Below, piece after piece: positions 8,232 to 18,834 of a DNA stretch of 64,000 bases. Below the pieces are notes generated by a model. It had not been told where the DNA came from. It did not search any database and saw nothing but the letters and a program-made list of their open reading frames with translations. This stretch comes from Acidobacteriota bacterium (lineage in GTDB: Bacteria > Acidobacteriota > Blastocatellia > Pyrinomonadales > Pyrinomonadaceae), in NCBI GenBank assembly GCA_016703965.1, contig JADJBB010000021.1:434001-498000 (forward strand), in the 5' to 3' direction. The stretch's first letter is position 1, and the number at the start of each line of letters is the position of its first letter. The position numbers were made by a program, and so were the translations under genes.

Positions 8232-10147
8232 TACAGAATGATACGTATGTCGCCGCGGCGAACGGTCACGCGTTCGCGGTCAAAATACTCGATCAGCGGT
8301 ATCGCGTACTTTCGCGAAACAGCGGCGAGATCCTTAAACTGCGCCATGTCAATGCTGCGATCGCCCGAGGCGGCCGCAAACTGCTTTAGCTTTTCGACAA
8401 GCTTCGCGATCTTGCTTTTTAGGAAATAGAATTCCTCGCTAACTTTAACAATTTCTCCGGAATCGAGAAATAGCTGAAAGAATTTTCGGGCGTCGTTTCG
8501 TGTGAAAGAGGTTCCCGCGACCGCACCGTTCAAAACGTCTTCGACCTTAGGCACTTCCAGCCCTGCGGTTCGGTACGCCTCGAAGATCTTGGTTTTCAAC
8601 GCAGCCTCTGCAGGTGAAAGCGTTGTTTGATACGAACTCAGACGAATTGATTCGCGGTCTAAAGCTATCGTGCCCGCTGATTCCAACTCCGTAATGACCG
8701 CATGCAATATCTCATTTGGAAGATATGCGAAGAGTTTTTCGCGAAGTGCTTCTCTGGAAATTCCTTTGGCGAGCGGGTCACTTTTGTGAAACTCGCCAAC
8801 CGCGTTCTCAACCGAGGCTATTAAAGTTTCAAATGCAGCCTTTTCGACAAATCTCCCTTCGGCGTTTACCACTTCGTCTGCCGAGATCAGTGTTTCTGTT
8901 GCGTTCTCGACCAAGTTTTGTTGGAGTCCGGTTCGGGATCGCAGATCGGCAAAACTCAGCCCCGAAGGCCCTGCCGCGGTGATCAGGAGATGTGTTTTTT
9001 CACTCGAATTTTCAGTGTTTGAAAGACTATTGAGATATTCCCGTACCTTCGAAAGGTCTTTGCGGCGGTGTTTTACTGCGGAATTATCTATCACAATTCC
9101 GCCGGCGATCGTAAGCTGCGGTGAATAGCGGCGGATTATGAATCTCTCGCAAGGAACCGCAACGACTGAAGTTTCGAGTCGTATCTGGACGAGATCTTTT
9201 TGGCCCTCCGCGATCTCGCCCGCTTCATTTAGAACCTGAATTCTCGCCAGGGCTTCAACGGTTCCGATGTGAACGCGTACCCGCTGACGCGATCGAACCG
9301 GTTTTGCAGCATCCGCCAAAACCTCGATCTCGGCGTCAAAGATCTGCGTTGGCCGCATAACACCCGGCTCAGCGAGCAGCATTCCACGCTCGATCTTCGA
9401 ATGATCTATGCCGCCGAGATTGACCGCGACACGCTGTCCGGCAGAGGCGGATCTGACTGCTTTGCCATGCGTTTGTACGCCGCGAACTCTGACCTTTGCT
9501 TTTGTGGGAAGCAATTCAATGTCCTCTCCCTCGCGTATTGTTCCCGATGCAAGCGTTCCAGTCACAACCGCACCAAATCCTTTGACGGAAAAGCTGCGAT
9601 CGATCGGCAGACGCGTGATGAGGTGATCATTTCGCGCCGGCAGGTCGCGACTAACTACCAAAAGCGTTTCTTTCAGTTCTGCGATCCCTGAGCCCGAGCG
9701 TGAACTGACCGCGATGACCGGTGCGTGTTCGAGAAAAGATCCTTCTACCAGCTCCGCGGCATCGAGTTTGGCGAATTCCAGCGTCTCGGCATCGACCAGA
9801 TCTAACTTGGTAAGAACGACTATCCCCGCTTTGACACCGAGCAATCGGCAAATATCGAAATGCTCGCGGGTCTGCGGCATCACTCCTTCATCTGCAGCTA
9901 TCACCAGCATGACGATGTCGATCCCGCTGGCACCGGCAAGCATATTCTTAACGAAACGCTCATGTCCGGGTACATCGACAAAGCCAAAATGCACGTCGCC
10001 GATACTCATCTCTGCAAATCCAAGATCGACCGTGATACCACGCCGCTTTTCCTCCGGCAGACGATCGGCATCAACGCCAGATAGAGCCTTGATCAGCGCG
10101 GTTTTACCGTGATCGATGTGACCGGCTGTGCCGACGATTATTTCCAT
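8231..10147 (-). CDS. selB: Selenocysteine-specific elongation factor SelB
   Basis: 638 aa GTPase that carries Sec-tRNA to UGA codons marked by a SECIS hairpin. G1 GHIDHGKT (9-16), G3 DVPGHE (58-63), G4 TKLD (113-116), an EF-Tu-like domain 2/3 region, then C-terminal winged-helix domains ending FKDLAAVSRKYAIPLIEYFD, the mRNA-hairpin-binding module typical of bacterial SelB. Full length. selA, selD and a Sec tRNA are not in this window. Its presence means UGA may be recoded in this genome, which bears on the in-frame TGA in the protease gene at 19234-19236. Confidence 0.95.
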   Translation of the reverse strand: MEIIVGTAGHIDHGKTALIKALSGVDADRLPEEKRRGITVDLGFAEMSIGDVHFGFVDVPGHERFVKNMLAGASGIDIVMLVIAADEGVMPQTREHFDICRLLGVKAGIVVLTKLDLVDAETLEFAKLDAAELVEGSFLEHAPVIAVSSRSGSGIAELKETLLVVSRDLPARNDHLITRLPIDRSFSVKGFGAVVTGTLASGTIREGEDIELLPTKAKVRVRGVQTHGKAVRSASAGQRVAVNLGGIDHSKIERGMLLAEPGVMRPTQIFDAEIEVLADAAKPVRSRQRVRVHIGTVEALARIQVLNEAGEIAEGQKDLVQIRLETSVVAVPCERFIIRRYSPQLTIAGGIVIDNSAVKHRRKDLSKVREYLNSLSNTENSSEKTHLLITAAGPSGLSFADLRSRTGLQQNLVENATETLISADEVVNAEGRFVEKAAFETLIASVENAVGEFHKSDPLAKGISREALREKLFAYLPNEILHAVITELESAGTIALDRESIRLSSYQTTLSPAEAALKTKIFEAYRTAGLEVPKVEDVLNGAVAGTSFTRNDARKFFQLFLDSGEIVKVSEEFYFLKSKIAKLVEKLKQFAAASGDRSIDMAQFKDLAAVSRKYAIPLIEYFDRERVTVRRGDIRIIL

Positions 10148-10168
10148 AGCGATGCAATGTCCATGGAG

Positions 10169-10615
10169 CTATTTTCTGGAGATGACGTAAATAAAGACGG
10201 CTGTCGGCACGAGTGTTATCAAAAATGTCAGAACCGTCGATACTGCTGAATAAACCCAGGCTGAAGAACCCGATCTTATCTTAAGGATGGCAAGCATGAT
10301 GCGTTTTGCTGCAAGCAGTAGAACAGGCGGGATGATCAAAGCAAGAGCGATACCAATAACATAGGCGCTTTCAGGAGCGTCGCTGCCGCGGCCAGCGGGG
10401 CCCATGACCATCATGAAAAGGATGAGCATAATAGCCCCGACGAGAAACGAACCGATCGTCATGCTGACGATGTTGCTCGTTATAACGAGAGCGGCTGCAC
10501 GGCCAACGGTCGTCCATTTTTTCACGACCAGCCAACCGATCTCGCCTGCCATTGCCCCAACTAGAAGCAGGAAAAAGACCAATATAACCAGCCATTCCAA
10601 TGTTGTAGCGGACAT
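10169..10615 (-). CDS. Small integral membrane protein, unknown function
   Basis: 148 aa with four clear hydrophobic segments (about 7-29, 39-72, 86-107, 121-145) and short polar loops; the positively charged termini suggest four transmembrane helices. No family recognised. It lies 16 bases downstream of the sigma-54 activator gene and 21 bases upstream of selB on the same strand, with an AGGAGAT ribosome site just before the ATG. Confidence 0.7.
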   Translation of the reverse strand: MSATTLEWLVILVFFLLLVGAMAGEIGWLVVKKWTTVGRAAALVITSNIVSMTIGSFLVGAIMLILFMMVMGPAGRGSDAPESAYVIGIALALIIPPVLLLAAKRIMLAILKIRSGSSAWVYSAVSTVLTFLITLVPTAVFIYVISRK

Positions 10616-10631
10616 GAAGATCTCCTTTTAG

Positions 10632-12764
<2,133 letters not shown>

Positions 12765-12860
12765 ATGAAAAGCTAACGATAATGTGTCGCTTTGTATCTA
12801 CGATGTCAAGTTGACACACTTGTGCCAGGAAGTGTGTGTTTTTGCGTCATCCTAACGCAG

Positions 12861-13772
12861 CTACGGTTTGCCGGGAACGGTTCTCGGGCGGTCATCTTTG
12901 GGATCGCCTTTCTTAGATTTTGGCTCCGGTTCGGGCTTTTTGGGTTTAGTGTTCGCCTCGGGCGGTCTAGGCGAAGTGGAGTTAGACGGCATCGCCGAAT
13001 TTGAGCTTGAGTTCGAATTAGAATTCGAGTTCGCTCCTTTTCCTGTGACGGCCATGTTCGAGTTTTTGTCGGTAGAAACGTAATCGACCCGTTTTTTGCC
13101 CGCTTCCGCGTCCTCCAGCAGATCTGCGGCACGGCCGTTGGAGCTGTCGAGCTCGATCGCCTTTTTTAGCGGCTTGATCGCTTCGCTGTATTTGGCGAGC
13201 TTTATCAGGATACTGCCGAGCTCTGTCTGATATTCACTGTCTTCCGGTTTGAGCTTGACGGCTTCCTGAAAGGCTTCCTCGGCATCGTCATCCTGCATTA
13301 GCTTCGCGTAGGTGCGGCCGAGATAATAGTAGGCGTTATCGTCTTTCGGGTTTTTGGCCAGCCATTTCTTATACGCTTTGACCGCATCCTCAAAAGCTTT
13401 TTCCGATTTTGTCTTTTTCGCTGCTTCCTTTGAATTCGAAGCCGGTTCCGTCACCTTGCCCGACTGCTCGTTCTGCATCTCGAGCAATGCATAAGCAACG
13501 CCGAGCTGAAAATGAGCTTCGGCGAGGTCGGCGTCGAGTTCGACCGCTCGTTTTAAAGCTTCGATCGCCGTCTCGGTCTGATTTTCGTCAAGCAAACGCT
13601 TACCCTCGGCCAGTGCCGCGTTAGCGTCGGTGATAGACGCGAACTGTGAGACGGCCGGGGCCGTGTTGGTGTTTTCAGTTGAAACAGCAGCGTTGTTTGC
13701 ATTTGACGGCGCACCGCCGCACCCCGCCAATGCGAGCGACAAACATCCAATTAATACAAGGATCGGTTTCAT
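12861..13772 (-). CDS. TPR-repeat lipoprotein
   Basis: 303 aa. Lipobox LALAGC with Cys18, so probably anchored in a membrane facing the periplasm. About four TPR units between 50 and 215 (for example AEAHFQLGVAYALLE, DNAYYYLGRTYAKLM, SEYQTELGSILIKLA), then a long Asn/Ser run and a Pro/Lys/Glu-rich tail (255-303) that looks disordered. Likely a scaffold for protein contacts; no specific partner can be named. Lies between the HIT gene and the sigma-54 activator on the same strand. Confidence 0.8.
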   Translation of the reverse strand: MKPILVLIGCLSLALAGCGGAPSNANNAAVSTENTNTAPAVSQFASITDANAALAEGKRLLDENQTETAIEALKRAVELDADLAEAHFQLGVAYALLEMQNEQSGKVTEPASNSKEAAKKTKSEKAFEDAVKAYKKWLAKNPKDDNAYYYLGRTYAKLMQDDDAEEAFQEAVKLKPEDSEYQTELGSILIKLAKYSEAIKPLKKAIELDSSNGRAADLLEDAEAGKKRVDYVSTDKNSNMAVTGKGANSNSNSNSSSNSAMPSNSTSPRPPEANTKPKKPEPEPKSKKGDPKDDRPRTVPGKP

Positions 13773-13796
13773 AACAATATTGGAAAAAATGCCGCC

Positions 13797-14147
13797 TTAG
13801 CCCGGAGGGAAGATGAACTGTCGGCCTGCAAGCAGGTGTACGTGAAGGTGAAAAACGGTCTGTCCGCCGTCTGAATTAGTATTGATCACGACGCGGTAGC
13901 CATCCTCGGCAAAGCCCTGTTTCCGCGCGATCTCCGCAGAGGTCGTCAGCAAATGTCCGAGAGCGGCCGAGTGTTCCGCACCGGCTTTGTCGAGCGAATC
14001 AATGTGTTCACGCGGAATGACCAGAATATGCGTTGGAGCCTGCGGACTTAGATCGTTGAACGCCACGCACACGTCGTCCTCGTGGACAAGCGTGGACGGT
14101 ATGCGGCCATCGGCGATCTTACAAAAAATGCAGTCTTCAGCGCTCAT
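13797..14147 (-). CDS. HIT (histidine triad) family hydrolase
   Basis: 116 aa, complete. CIFCKI zinc-type Cys pair (6-9), PTHILVIPREHI and the triad H100-L-H102-V-H104-LLAGR. Matches the HINT/YcfF branch, which hydrolyses nucleoside phosphoramidates and AMP-lysine. Same strand and 24 bases before the TPR lipoprotein gene. Confidence 0.92.
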   Translation of the reverse strand: MSAEDCIFCKIADGRIPSTLVHEDDVCVAFNDLSPQAPTHILVIPREHIDSLDKAGAEHSAALGHLLTTSAEIARKQGFAEDGYRVVINTNSDGGQTVFHLHVHLLAGRQFIFPPG

Positions 14148-14244
14148 ATTTCTATGACGCTATTAAACCACAGACGGTTGGAATCGTAAATTATGGACGC
14201 GTCTGACAGCGTTGCGACCTGGAGCTTCACATCTCAGATTCTCA

Positions 14245-14823
14245 CTATGCCATGCCCGGGAGATCGTAAAGTCCCACCTGATCAATAATAAGTGTTAGAA
14301 GTTCCTGAAGTTTTTCAGGCGGAGCTTGATCGATTGATCTATAACCAGATGCAACTAGACGTTCATCTATGTATAAATTGAATTGGTAGGCATCTTTAAC
14401 GACTCTACTATCCATAAATGAGATCGTTTCAGTTTTTCTGATTGTCTCGGAGAGCCTTCTAAGGGCACTATCAGAAAGCTTGACCTTCTTCGGTGCATAA
14501 TGCTCGTTGCGGGTAATTTGACTAGTATCGAACACGGCTATTTCAGGAACTCTGGCACTCGCCAAATTTGGATTTGCCATGTGATATACACCAACAGAAT
14601 AGTCAAGTGTTCCGTCTAGTCCAATGTAAATTATATGTCCGTTGCAACAACCGCCCCTTCCGATTAACAGCAATATTTGGCGTGGTAAGGCGTTTTCAAC
14701 TTTGGTTACATTCGAAGGATAGATCGACGACAAATCTCCTGAGTCTCTCTGGGTGGAAGTTTTCGAATCACATCCAGCAAAGACCAAGATGGTGAGCATA
14801 ATGCCTATCGTGATTTTATCCAT
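14245..14823 (-). CDS. Hypothetical lipoprotein
   Basis: 192 aa. Signal sequence with lipobox VFAGC (Cys18), then a mixed alpha/beta domain with no recognised family. Visible: an RGGCCNGHIIYIGLDG segment with paired Cys, and a C-terminal half KLSDSALRRLSETIRKTE...FNLYIDERLVASG...PPEKLQELLTLI. Similar layout (Cys pair, short strand, late Leu-rich helix) is seen in the lipoprotein at 47709-48254, though identity is too low to claim homology. Base composition is more AT-rich than its neighbours. Confidence 0.65.
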   Translation of the reverse strand: MDKITIGIMLTILVFAGCDSKTSTQRDSGDLSSIYPSNVTKVENALPRQILLLIGRGGCCNGHIIYIGLDGTLDYSVGVYHMANPNLASARVPEIAVFDTSQITRNEHYAPKKVKLSDSALRRLSETIRKTETISFMDSRVVKDAYQFNLYIDERLVASGYRSIDQAPPEKLQELLTLIIDQVGLYDLPGMA

Positions 14824-14857
14824 AACGCAATATAAATGAATGAGTCAGCGTCCGATG

Positions 14858-16155
14858 TTAGCCTGCCGCCTCGGTCGCGGGGATGCCTTCCTTGACGCGT
14901 TCGATATCGGCACCGAGCGATCGCAGCTTGCGGACGATCGTTTCATAGCCGCGGTCGATGTGGTAAACGCGGTCGATCGTCGTCTCGCCTTCGGCACACA
15001 GTGCTGCCAGAACGAGCGAAGCCGATGCTCGAAGATCAGAAGCGATAATGCGGGCGCCCATAAGCTTTGTTTTGCCGTGAACGACCGCCGTATTGCCGTG
15101 GATAGTGATGTCGGCGCCCATTCTGATAAGCTCCGAGGCGTGCATAAAGCGGTTTTCGAATATGGTCTCGACCACCTTCGATTCGCCCTCGGCCTGCGTC
15201 ATCAGCGCCATGTACTGCGCCTGCATGTCGGTCGGGAAACCCGGATGCTCTTTTGTGGTGATATCGATAGCCTTCAAGCCGCCGCTGCCGACCTTTACGA
15301 GCAGCGTGCTGGAATTAAGTTCTTCGATATCGACTCCGGCTTCGCGAAGTTTTTCGATGACGGCGGTCAGATGTTCGGGACGGCAGCTTTTGATCTCGAT
15401 CTCGCCGCCGGTGATCGCGGCCGCGACCATGAATGTTCCGGTCTCGATACGGTCGGGAATGATCGTGTGCTCGGCTCCACCGAGAGCTTCGACACCCTCG
15501 ATCTCGATCACTGCGGTTCCGGCACCCTTGATGCGGGCTCCCATCTTATTAAGCAGGTCGGCGAGGTCCTCGATCTCGGGTTCCTTGGCGGCGTTTTTGA
15601 TGATGGTTTTGCCTCTGGCGAGCGAGGCGGCCATCATCACGTTCTCGGTTCCGGTGACGGTGACCTTTTCAAAATCGATGATCGCGCCGATCAATCGACC
15701 TTGTGGAGCGCGAGCGACAACATCGCCCGATTCCAGCGAAACCGTCGCTCCCAATTGCTCAAAAGCCTTCAGATGCAGGTCGATCGGACGCGTTCCGATC
15801 GCACAACCGCCGGGCAAACTCACCTTTGCCTGCCCGAACCGACCAAGCAGCGGCCCGAGAGCCAAGACGCTCGCGCGCATTGTTTTGACCAGCTCATACG
15901 GAGCTTCAAATGTCTCGATCTTTCCCGCTGTAACCTTGTGCGTACGCAGTTCCGGTGTTAGAACGGTAGCGCCCAGATCCTCAAGCAAACGACGCTGCGT
16001 GATCAGGTCCTTAACATAAGGCACGTTATGCAGCGTCACCGTTTCCGCCGTCAGCAGCGTCGCCGCGAGGCATGGCAGGGCTGAATTTTTCGCTCCGCCG
16101 ATCTCGATCTTTCCTCTCAGCGCGGCTTGCCGCCGCGTATCTTAAACTTGTCCAT
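14858..16155 (-). CDS. murA: UDP-N-acetylglucosamine 1-carboxyvinyltransferase MurA, frameshifted near its start
   Basis: First committed step of peptidoglycan synthesis: adds enolpyruvate to UDP-GlcNAc. ATG at 16155 gives MDKFKIRGGKP, then the frame hits a stop. Removing two bases (a duplicated CG in CCGCGCTG, about 16121-16124) restores LRGKIEIGGAKNSALP with the conserved K22-N23, joining perfectly to the long downstream frame. The fosfomycin-target Cys is in GGCAIGTRP (C117 of the repaired protein), and the repaired length is about 431 aa, normal for MurA. Without repair, the only long open frame starts at a GTG at 16039 and lacks K22/N23. As murA is essential unless duplicated, a consensus error or a second copy elsewhere is likely. 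Confidence 0.9.
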
Positions 16156-16291
16156 AAAAAAATCACTGTATTCAGTATTGCTGATAGATAGTACAAGAAA
16201 AACTTATTGAGTAAAAGTCGCCACCGCCATAAAAATGGCATTAACATCGATTTATAGCAACGATTTGTAAAGCGAGCTACATCACACTAAT

Positions 16292-16381
16292 GACTTCAGA
16301 CGTGCCGATAGTTCGCTATGATGAAATATTGTTTGAAGTCGTTCCCCGGCTGGATACACCCTCCATTCAGCCGGGTTTTTT
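16292..16381 (+). ncRNA. Candidate structured small RNA upstream of murA
   Basis: Outer stem GACTTCA (16292-16298) pairs with TGAAGTC (16334-16340). Inside it a perfect hairpin ATAG-TTCG-CTAT (16308-16319) has a UUCG tetraloop. Directly after comes a strong terminator. No plus-strand gene precedes this terminator, so it must end either a small RNA or nothing. A weak promoter-like TTGAGT (16207-16212), 17-base spacer, TAAAAA (16230-16235) lies upstream, which would give a transcript of roughly 140 bases. Not recognised as a known family by eye. Confidence 0.45.
16345..16381 (+). terminator. Rho-independent terminator
   Basis: Perfect 8-bp stem CCCGGCTG (16345-16352) with CAGCCGGG (16368-16375), followed by six T. 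Points along the plus strand, where no coding gene lies upstream; it is the main evidence for a small RNA here. Confidence 0.85.
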
Positions 16382-16473
16382 ATTGCTGGGACGATGTCGT
16401 TTCTAATACTGCGGTGATCGCAAAAATTTTTTCGGGTCGACGGCAAGGCTACTATTAGCCAGGGATTCCTTTA

Positions 16474-16610
16474 GCTGCGAAGCAGCGTAATAATGTTAGC
16501 CCCAGGTAAAGCAGAGCGGAACCTGGGGTTGTCGCATTTATGGTTTATCAAGCCTGTGTAACAGGCGATAGAAGTTGGTCGGGTCGCCGTTACGCCCGTT
16601 TTACAAGCCC
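16474..16610. repeat. Multi-hairpin intergenic element
   Basis: Three consecutive perfect hairpins: GCTGC-gaa-GCAGC (16474-16486), CCCCAGGT with ACCTGGGG (16500-16528) and GCCTGT-gta-ACAGGC (16552-16566), then a GC-rich GGGTCGCCGTTACGCCC stretch. No open frame of note. Resembles the non-coding palindromic repeats scattered through many environmental genomes; a second copy is not seen in this window. Confidence 0.5.
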
Positions 16611-16749
16611 TAACCTAAACGACACGATCTACATGTTCCGCCAAAGGCTCCACGCGTAGCTTTTATTATGTCGGCTGCTTCACAGGCTTGGGAATATGGA
16701 TGTTTTTTGGCACATGACCACAATCGACCATCCTTTAGCGACATCTTAA

Positions 16750-16785
16750 CTTTGCGGACTTTGCCCCCTTTGCGACTTTGCGGGA
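16750..16785. repeat. CTTTGCG heptamer repeat, second copy
   Basis: CTTTGCGGACTTTGCC, CCCTTTGCG and ACTTTGCGGG repeat the heptamer seen at 7439-7525 but without the inverted half. Followed at about 16800-16829 by direct repeats of AAAGATC that run into the DinB-like stop codon. Confidence 0.6.
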
Positions 16786-16827
16786 AAACAGCCAGGAACC
16801 AAAGATCAAAGATCTAAAATCAAAGAT

Positions 16828-17367
16828 CTATCCCCTGACCTTCGCCAACAAACGTTCGATCTGGGCTGCGTGCCGATGTTCGTGGAGGCCGGCCATGACG
16901 AGCCATTCGCCGGCGTTTAGCGGGCCGAAGAATGGGTGTGGAAAGGTATGGGCCGAGAGGTCGTAGCTCTCAAGGTCTGGCCGGAGCAAGGCAAAAGCCT
17001 CGGTTGCCGCCGCGAGCGTGGCGAGAGCCTGGCCGATGCTGACCTCGCCGGTCGGGTGAACGCGTTCGGGGGCCTCGACCTTTGTGTCGGCGATGGCTGC
17101 CGCCCGTTCGCCAAAATTCGCGGACAATTTAAAGCTGCCGTCAGATGGGATGTTGCCTTCCCTTGCACCGGCAAGCAGTTTGGCGCATATCTGCGATATC
17201 CCCGATCCGACGATCGAAACGTGCTCAACGATCTGCTGGATGTTCCATTTCTCGCCCTCGGGCAAAGCGGTCGCTTCGTCGGGCGAAATACCGCTTACGG
17301 TTGCGGCAAATTCATCCCGAAACTTCTGGTTTGCCGAATAGATATCGGCGATCGATTCGTATCTCAT
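16828..17367 (-). CDS. DinB-like (DinB_2) four-helix protein
   Basis: 179 aa. DinB/YfiT-type fold with the metal-binding His triad pattern: WNIQQIVEHVSIV (first His) and HEHRHAAQIERL near the C-terminus. Family members include thiol S-transferases (BstA-like) and uncharacterised metalloproteins; substrate unknown. The start overlaps the stop of the upstream propeller lipoprotein (ATGA at 17364-17367), so the two are translationally coupled. Confidence 0.8.
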   Translation of the reverse strand: MRYESIADIYSANQKFRDEFAATVSGISPDEATALPEGEKWNIQQIVEHVSIVGSGISQICAKLLAGAREGNIPSDGSFKLSANFGERAAAIADTKVEAPERVHPTGEVSIGQALATLAAATEAFALLRPDLESYDLSAHTFPHPFFGPLNAGEWLVMAGLHEHRHAAQIERLLAKVRG

Positions 17368-18674
17368 GGTCTATTTGATGTAATTGTCGGTTGAGCTGTA
17401 AATATCAGCCGGTGCCAGCGGGCAAAGCTGCGTACGCTGTCGGCCTCGTTCTTCATGCGTTTTAGATACGCGGTCTGCAGATAAAGCGTGTCTTCGGCCG
17501 TCCAGGCGATCTCGACGATCGGGTTGTAGGAAACGAGCAGTTTCTCATCGGGCAGCGTCGAAAGCGGCTGATCCGGCGTCGCTTGTGCCTGTGTGTTTGC
17601 GTCAACATTGGCATCGCCGCCCTGTGAGATCCGCTGCTGATTGCGGTCGTACGCCTGCGACGAGATCAAGAGCTGATTGCGAAGCGGTATCGCCGCCTGT
17701 GTGGGGTTAACACCGGCCGCATCGTAAATTCGCACCTGCGTATCAAAAGCCGCCGCGACCTTCGTCGAATCCGAAGACCAGACCGGCCTGACTGACGTTA
17801 AATTGTCATCGAGACGGCGTTCGCGCCCGTTCTTTTCGATTATCCGCGGACGTCCCTGCGGAACGAGTGCCTCGCCCTTGCTGGCGGCCATGACCTCGAG
17901 ATATTTCCATTCGCGAGCTGTCGCAGCCAGAGCCACGAGCATCGTGCTGTCGGGCGACCAGGCGTAGTAAAAGTAGATAATTCCTTCGTTCTCCGTGATC
18001 GCTTTTACGCCCGTTCCGTCCGCCGTGCACGTGTAGATCTGCTCGGTACGAAACGTGAGAATTCCAGTCGGTGCGGCCGGTGTCGGTGCGGCTGGTGCCG
18101 TCACGTCGGCGGTGTTGCCGTCAGGGGCAGTGTTCGCGTTATCAATTGGCGGAACAACAGGTGCAGGCGTCGGCAATGTTGTCAACCCCAGATCCGGAGC
18201 AACAACCCGTATCATTGCAACAAATGCGAGCGACGAAGAATCAGGCGACCAGACGATCGTATCCGGAAAATGCACTGCCATCGTGTCCGACGTCAGCTTC
18301 TTCAACAGCTTGCCGTCCGCCGAGTACATATCGAGCCGATACTCCGAGCTGTAGTCCGTGACCTTATGATAAACGGCTACGATCCGCTTTTTGTCAGGCG
18401 ACGCGATCGTTTTGTCGAGTATTTCCTGCGGCCGAGCATTATCAAAATCAGCCTGGATCGCCTCGCTCCGCGTCTCCGCCGCAGGCTTGCCGGCATCAGC
18501 CGCCGGAGCCGGAACATCAGCCTCATACCGGAAATTCAACCGAACCGCCGGCACACTGCCAACCGTCGGCGGCGCGACATTCTGCTGCTTGAACATACTG
18601 CTCTCACAACCCGCCAACACCGCGACAAAACACAGCAATACCAAAACCCGATATGGTAAACGACCCAAACGCAT
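17364..18674 (-). CDS. TolB-like beta-propeller lipoprotein
   Basis: 436 aa from the ATG at 18674, chosen because it places a signal sequence and lipobox (LLCFVAVLAGC) right at the N-terminus; the frame is open further upstream without signal features. WD40-like/PD40 repeats are visible: DTIVWSPDSSSLAFVAMI, FYYAWSPDSTMLVALAAT, VRPVWSSDSTKVAAAFD, IAWTAEDTLYLQTA. A Pro/Ala-rich insert (about 165-200) splits the repeats. Probably a periplasmic protein-contact module; partner unknown. Coupled by ATGA to the DinB-like gene. Confidence 0.75.
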   Translation of the reverse strand: MRLGRLPYRVLVLLCFVAVLAGCESSMFKQQNVAPPTVGSVPAVRLNFRYEADVPAPAADAGKPAAETRSEAIQADFDNARPQEILDKTIASPDKKRIVAVYHKVTDYSSEYRLDMYSADGKLLKKLTSDTMAVHFPDTIVWSPDSSSLAFVAMIRVVAPDLGLTTLPTPAPVVPPIDNANTAPDGNTADVTAPAAPTPAAPTGILTFRTEQIYTCTADGTGVKAITENEGIIYFYYAWSPDSTMLVALAATAREWKYLEVMAASKGEALVPQGRPRIIEKNGRERRLDDNLTSVRPVWSSDSTKVAAAFDTQVRIYDAAGVNPTQAAIPLRNQLLISSQAYDRNQQRISQGGDANVDANTQAQATPDQPLSTLPDEKLLVSYNPIVEIAWTAEDTLYLQTAYLKRMKNEADSVRSFARWHRLIFTAQPTITSNRP

Positions 18675-18834
18675 CAATGAATAATACCAAGTCGGCAATC
18701 GCGTGTCAGTAGCGGCCAAACAATGAACAGTGGACAAGAAAAGGAAATGCGAAATTAACTGACCCCATTTTCTCGATGTGACGAAAGGTAATTCAAAGAC
18801 TTATCATGCCCAAACGATTTAGGATCATCCAGCG

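Larger units (their letters stand above)
16156..16827. other. 672-base gap without a protein gene
   Basis: No supported coding region. It holds, left to right: the upstream region of murA, a candidate structured RNA ending in a rho-independent terminator on the plus strand (to 16381), a cluster of short perfect hairpins (16474-16566), and a CTTTGCG repeat (16750-16785) followed by AAAGATC direct repeats running into the end of the DinB-like gene. Confidence 0.7.

Noticed and set aside
8231..10147. A full selenocysteine locus (selA, selC, selD)
   Set aside because: Only selB is found; no Sec tRNA or partner genes in the window.
14840..15961. Long plus-strand open frame opposite murA
   Set aside because: Shadow of murA; no ribosome site or known domain.
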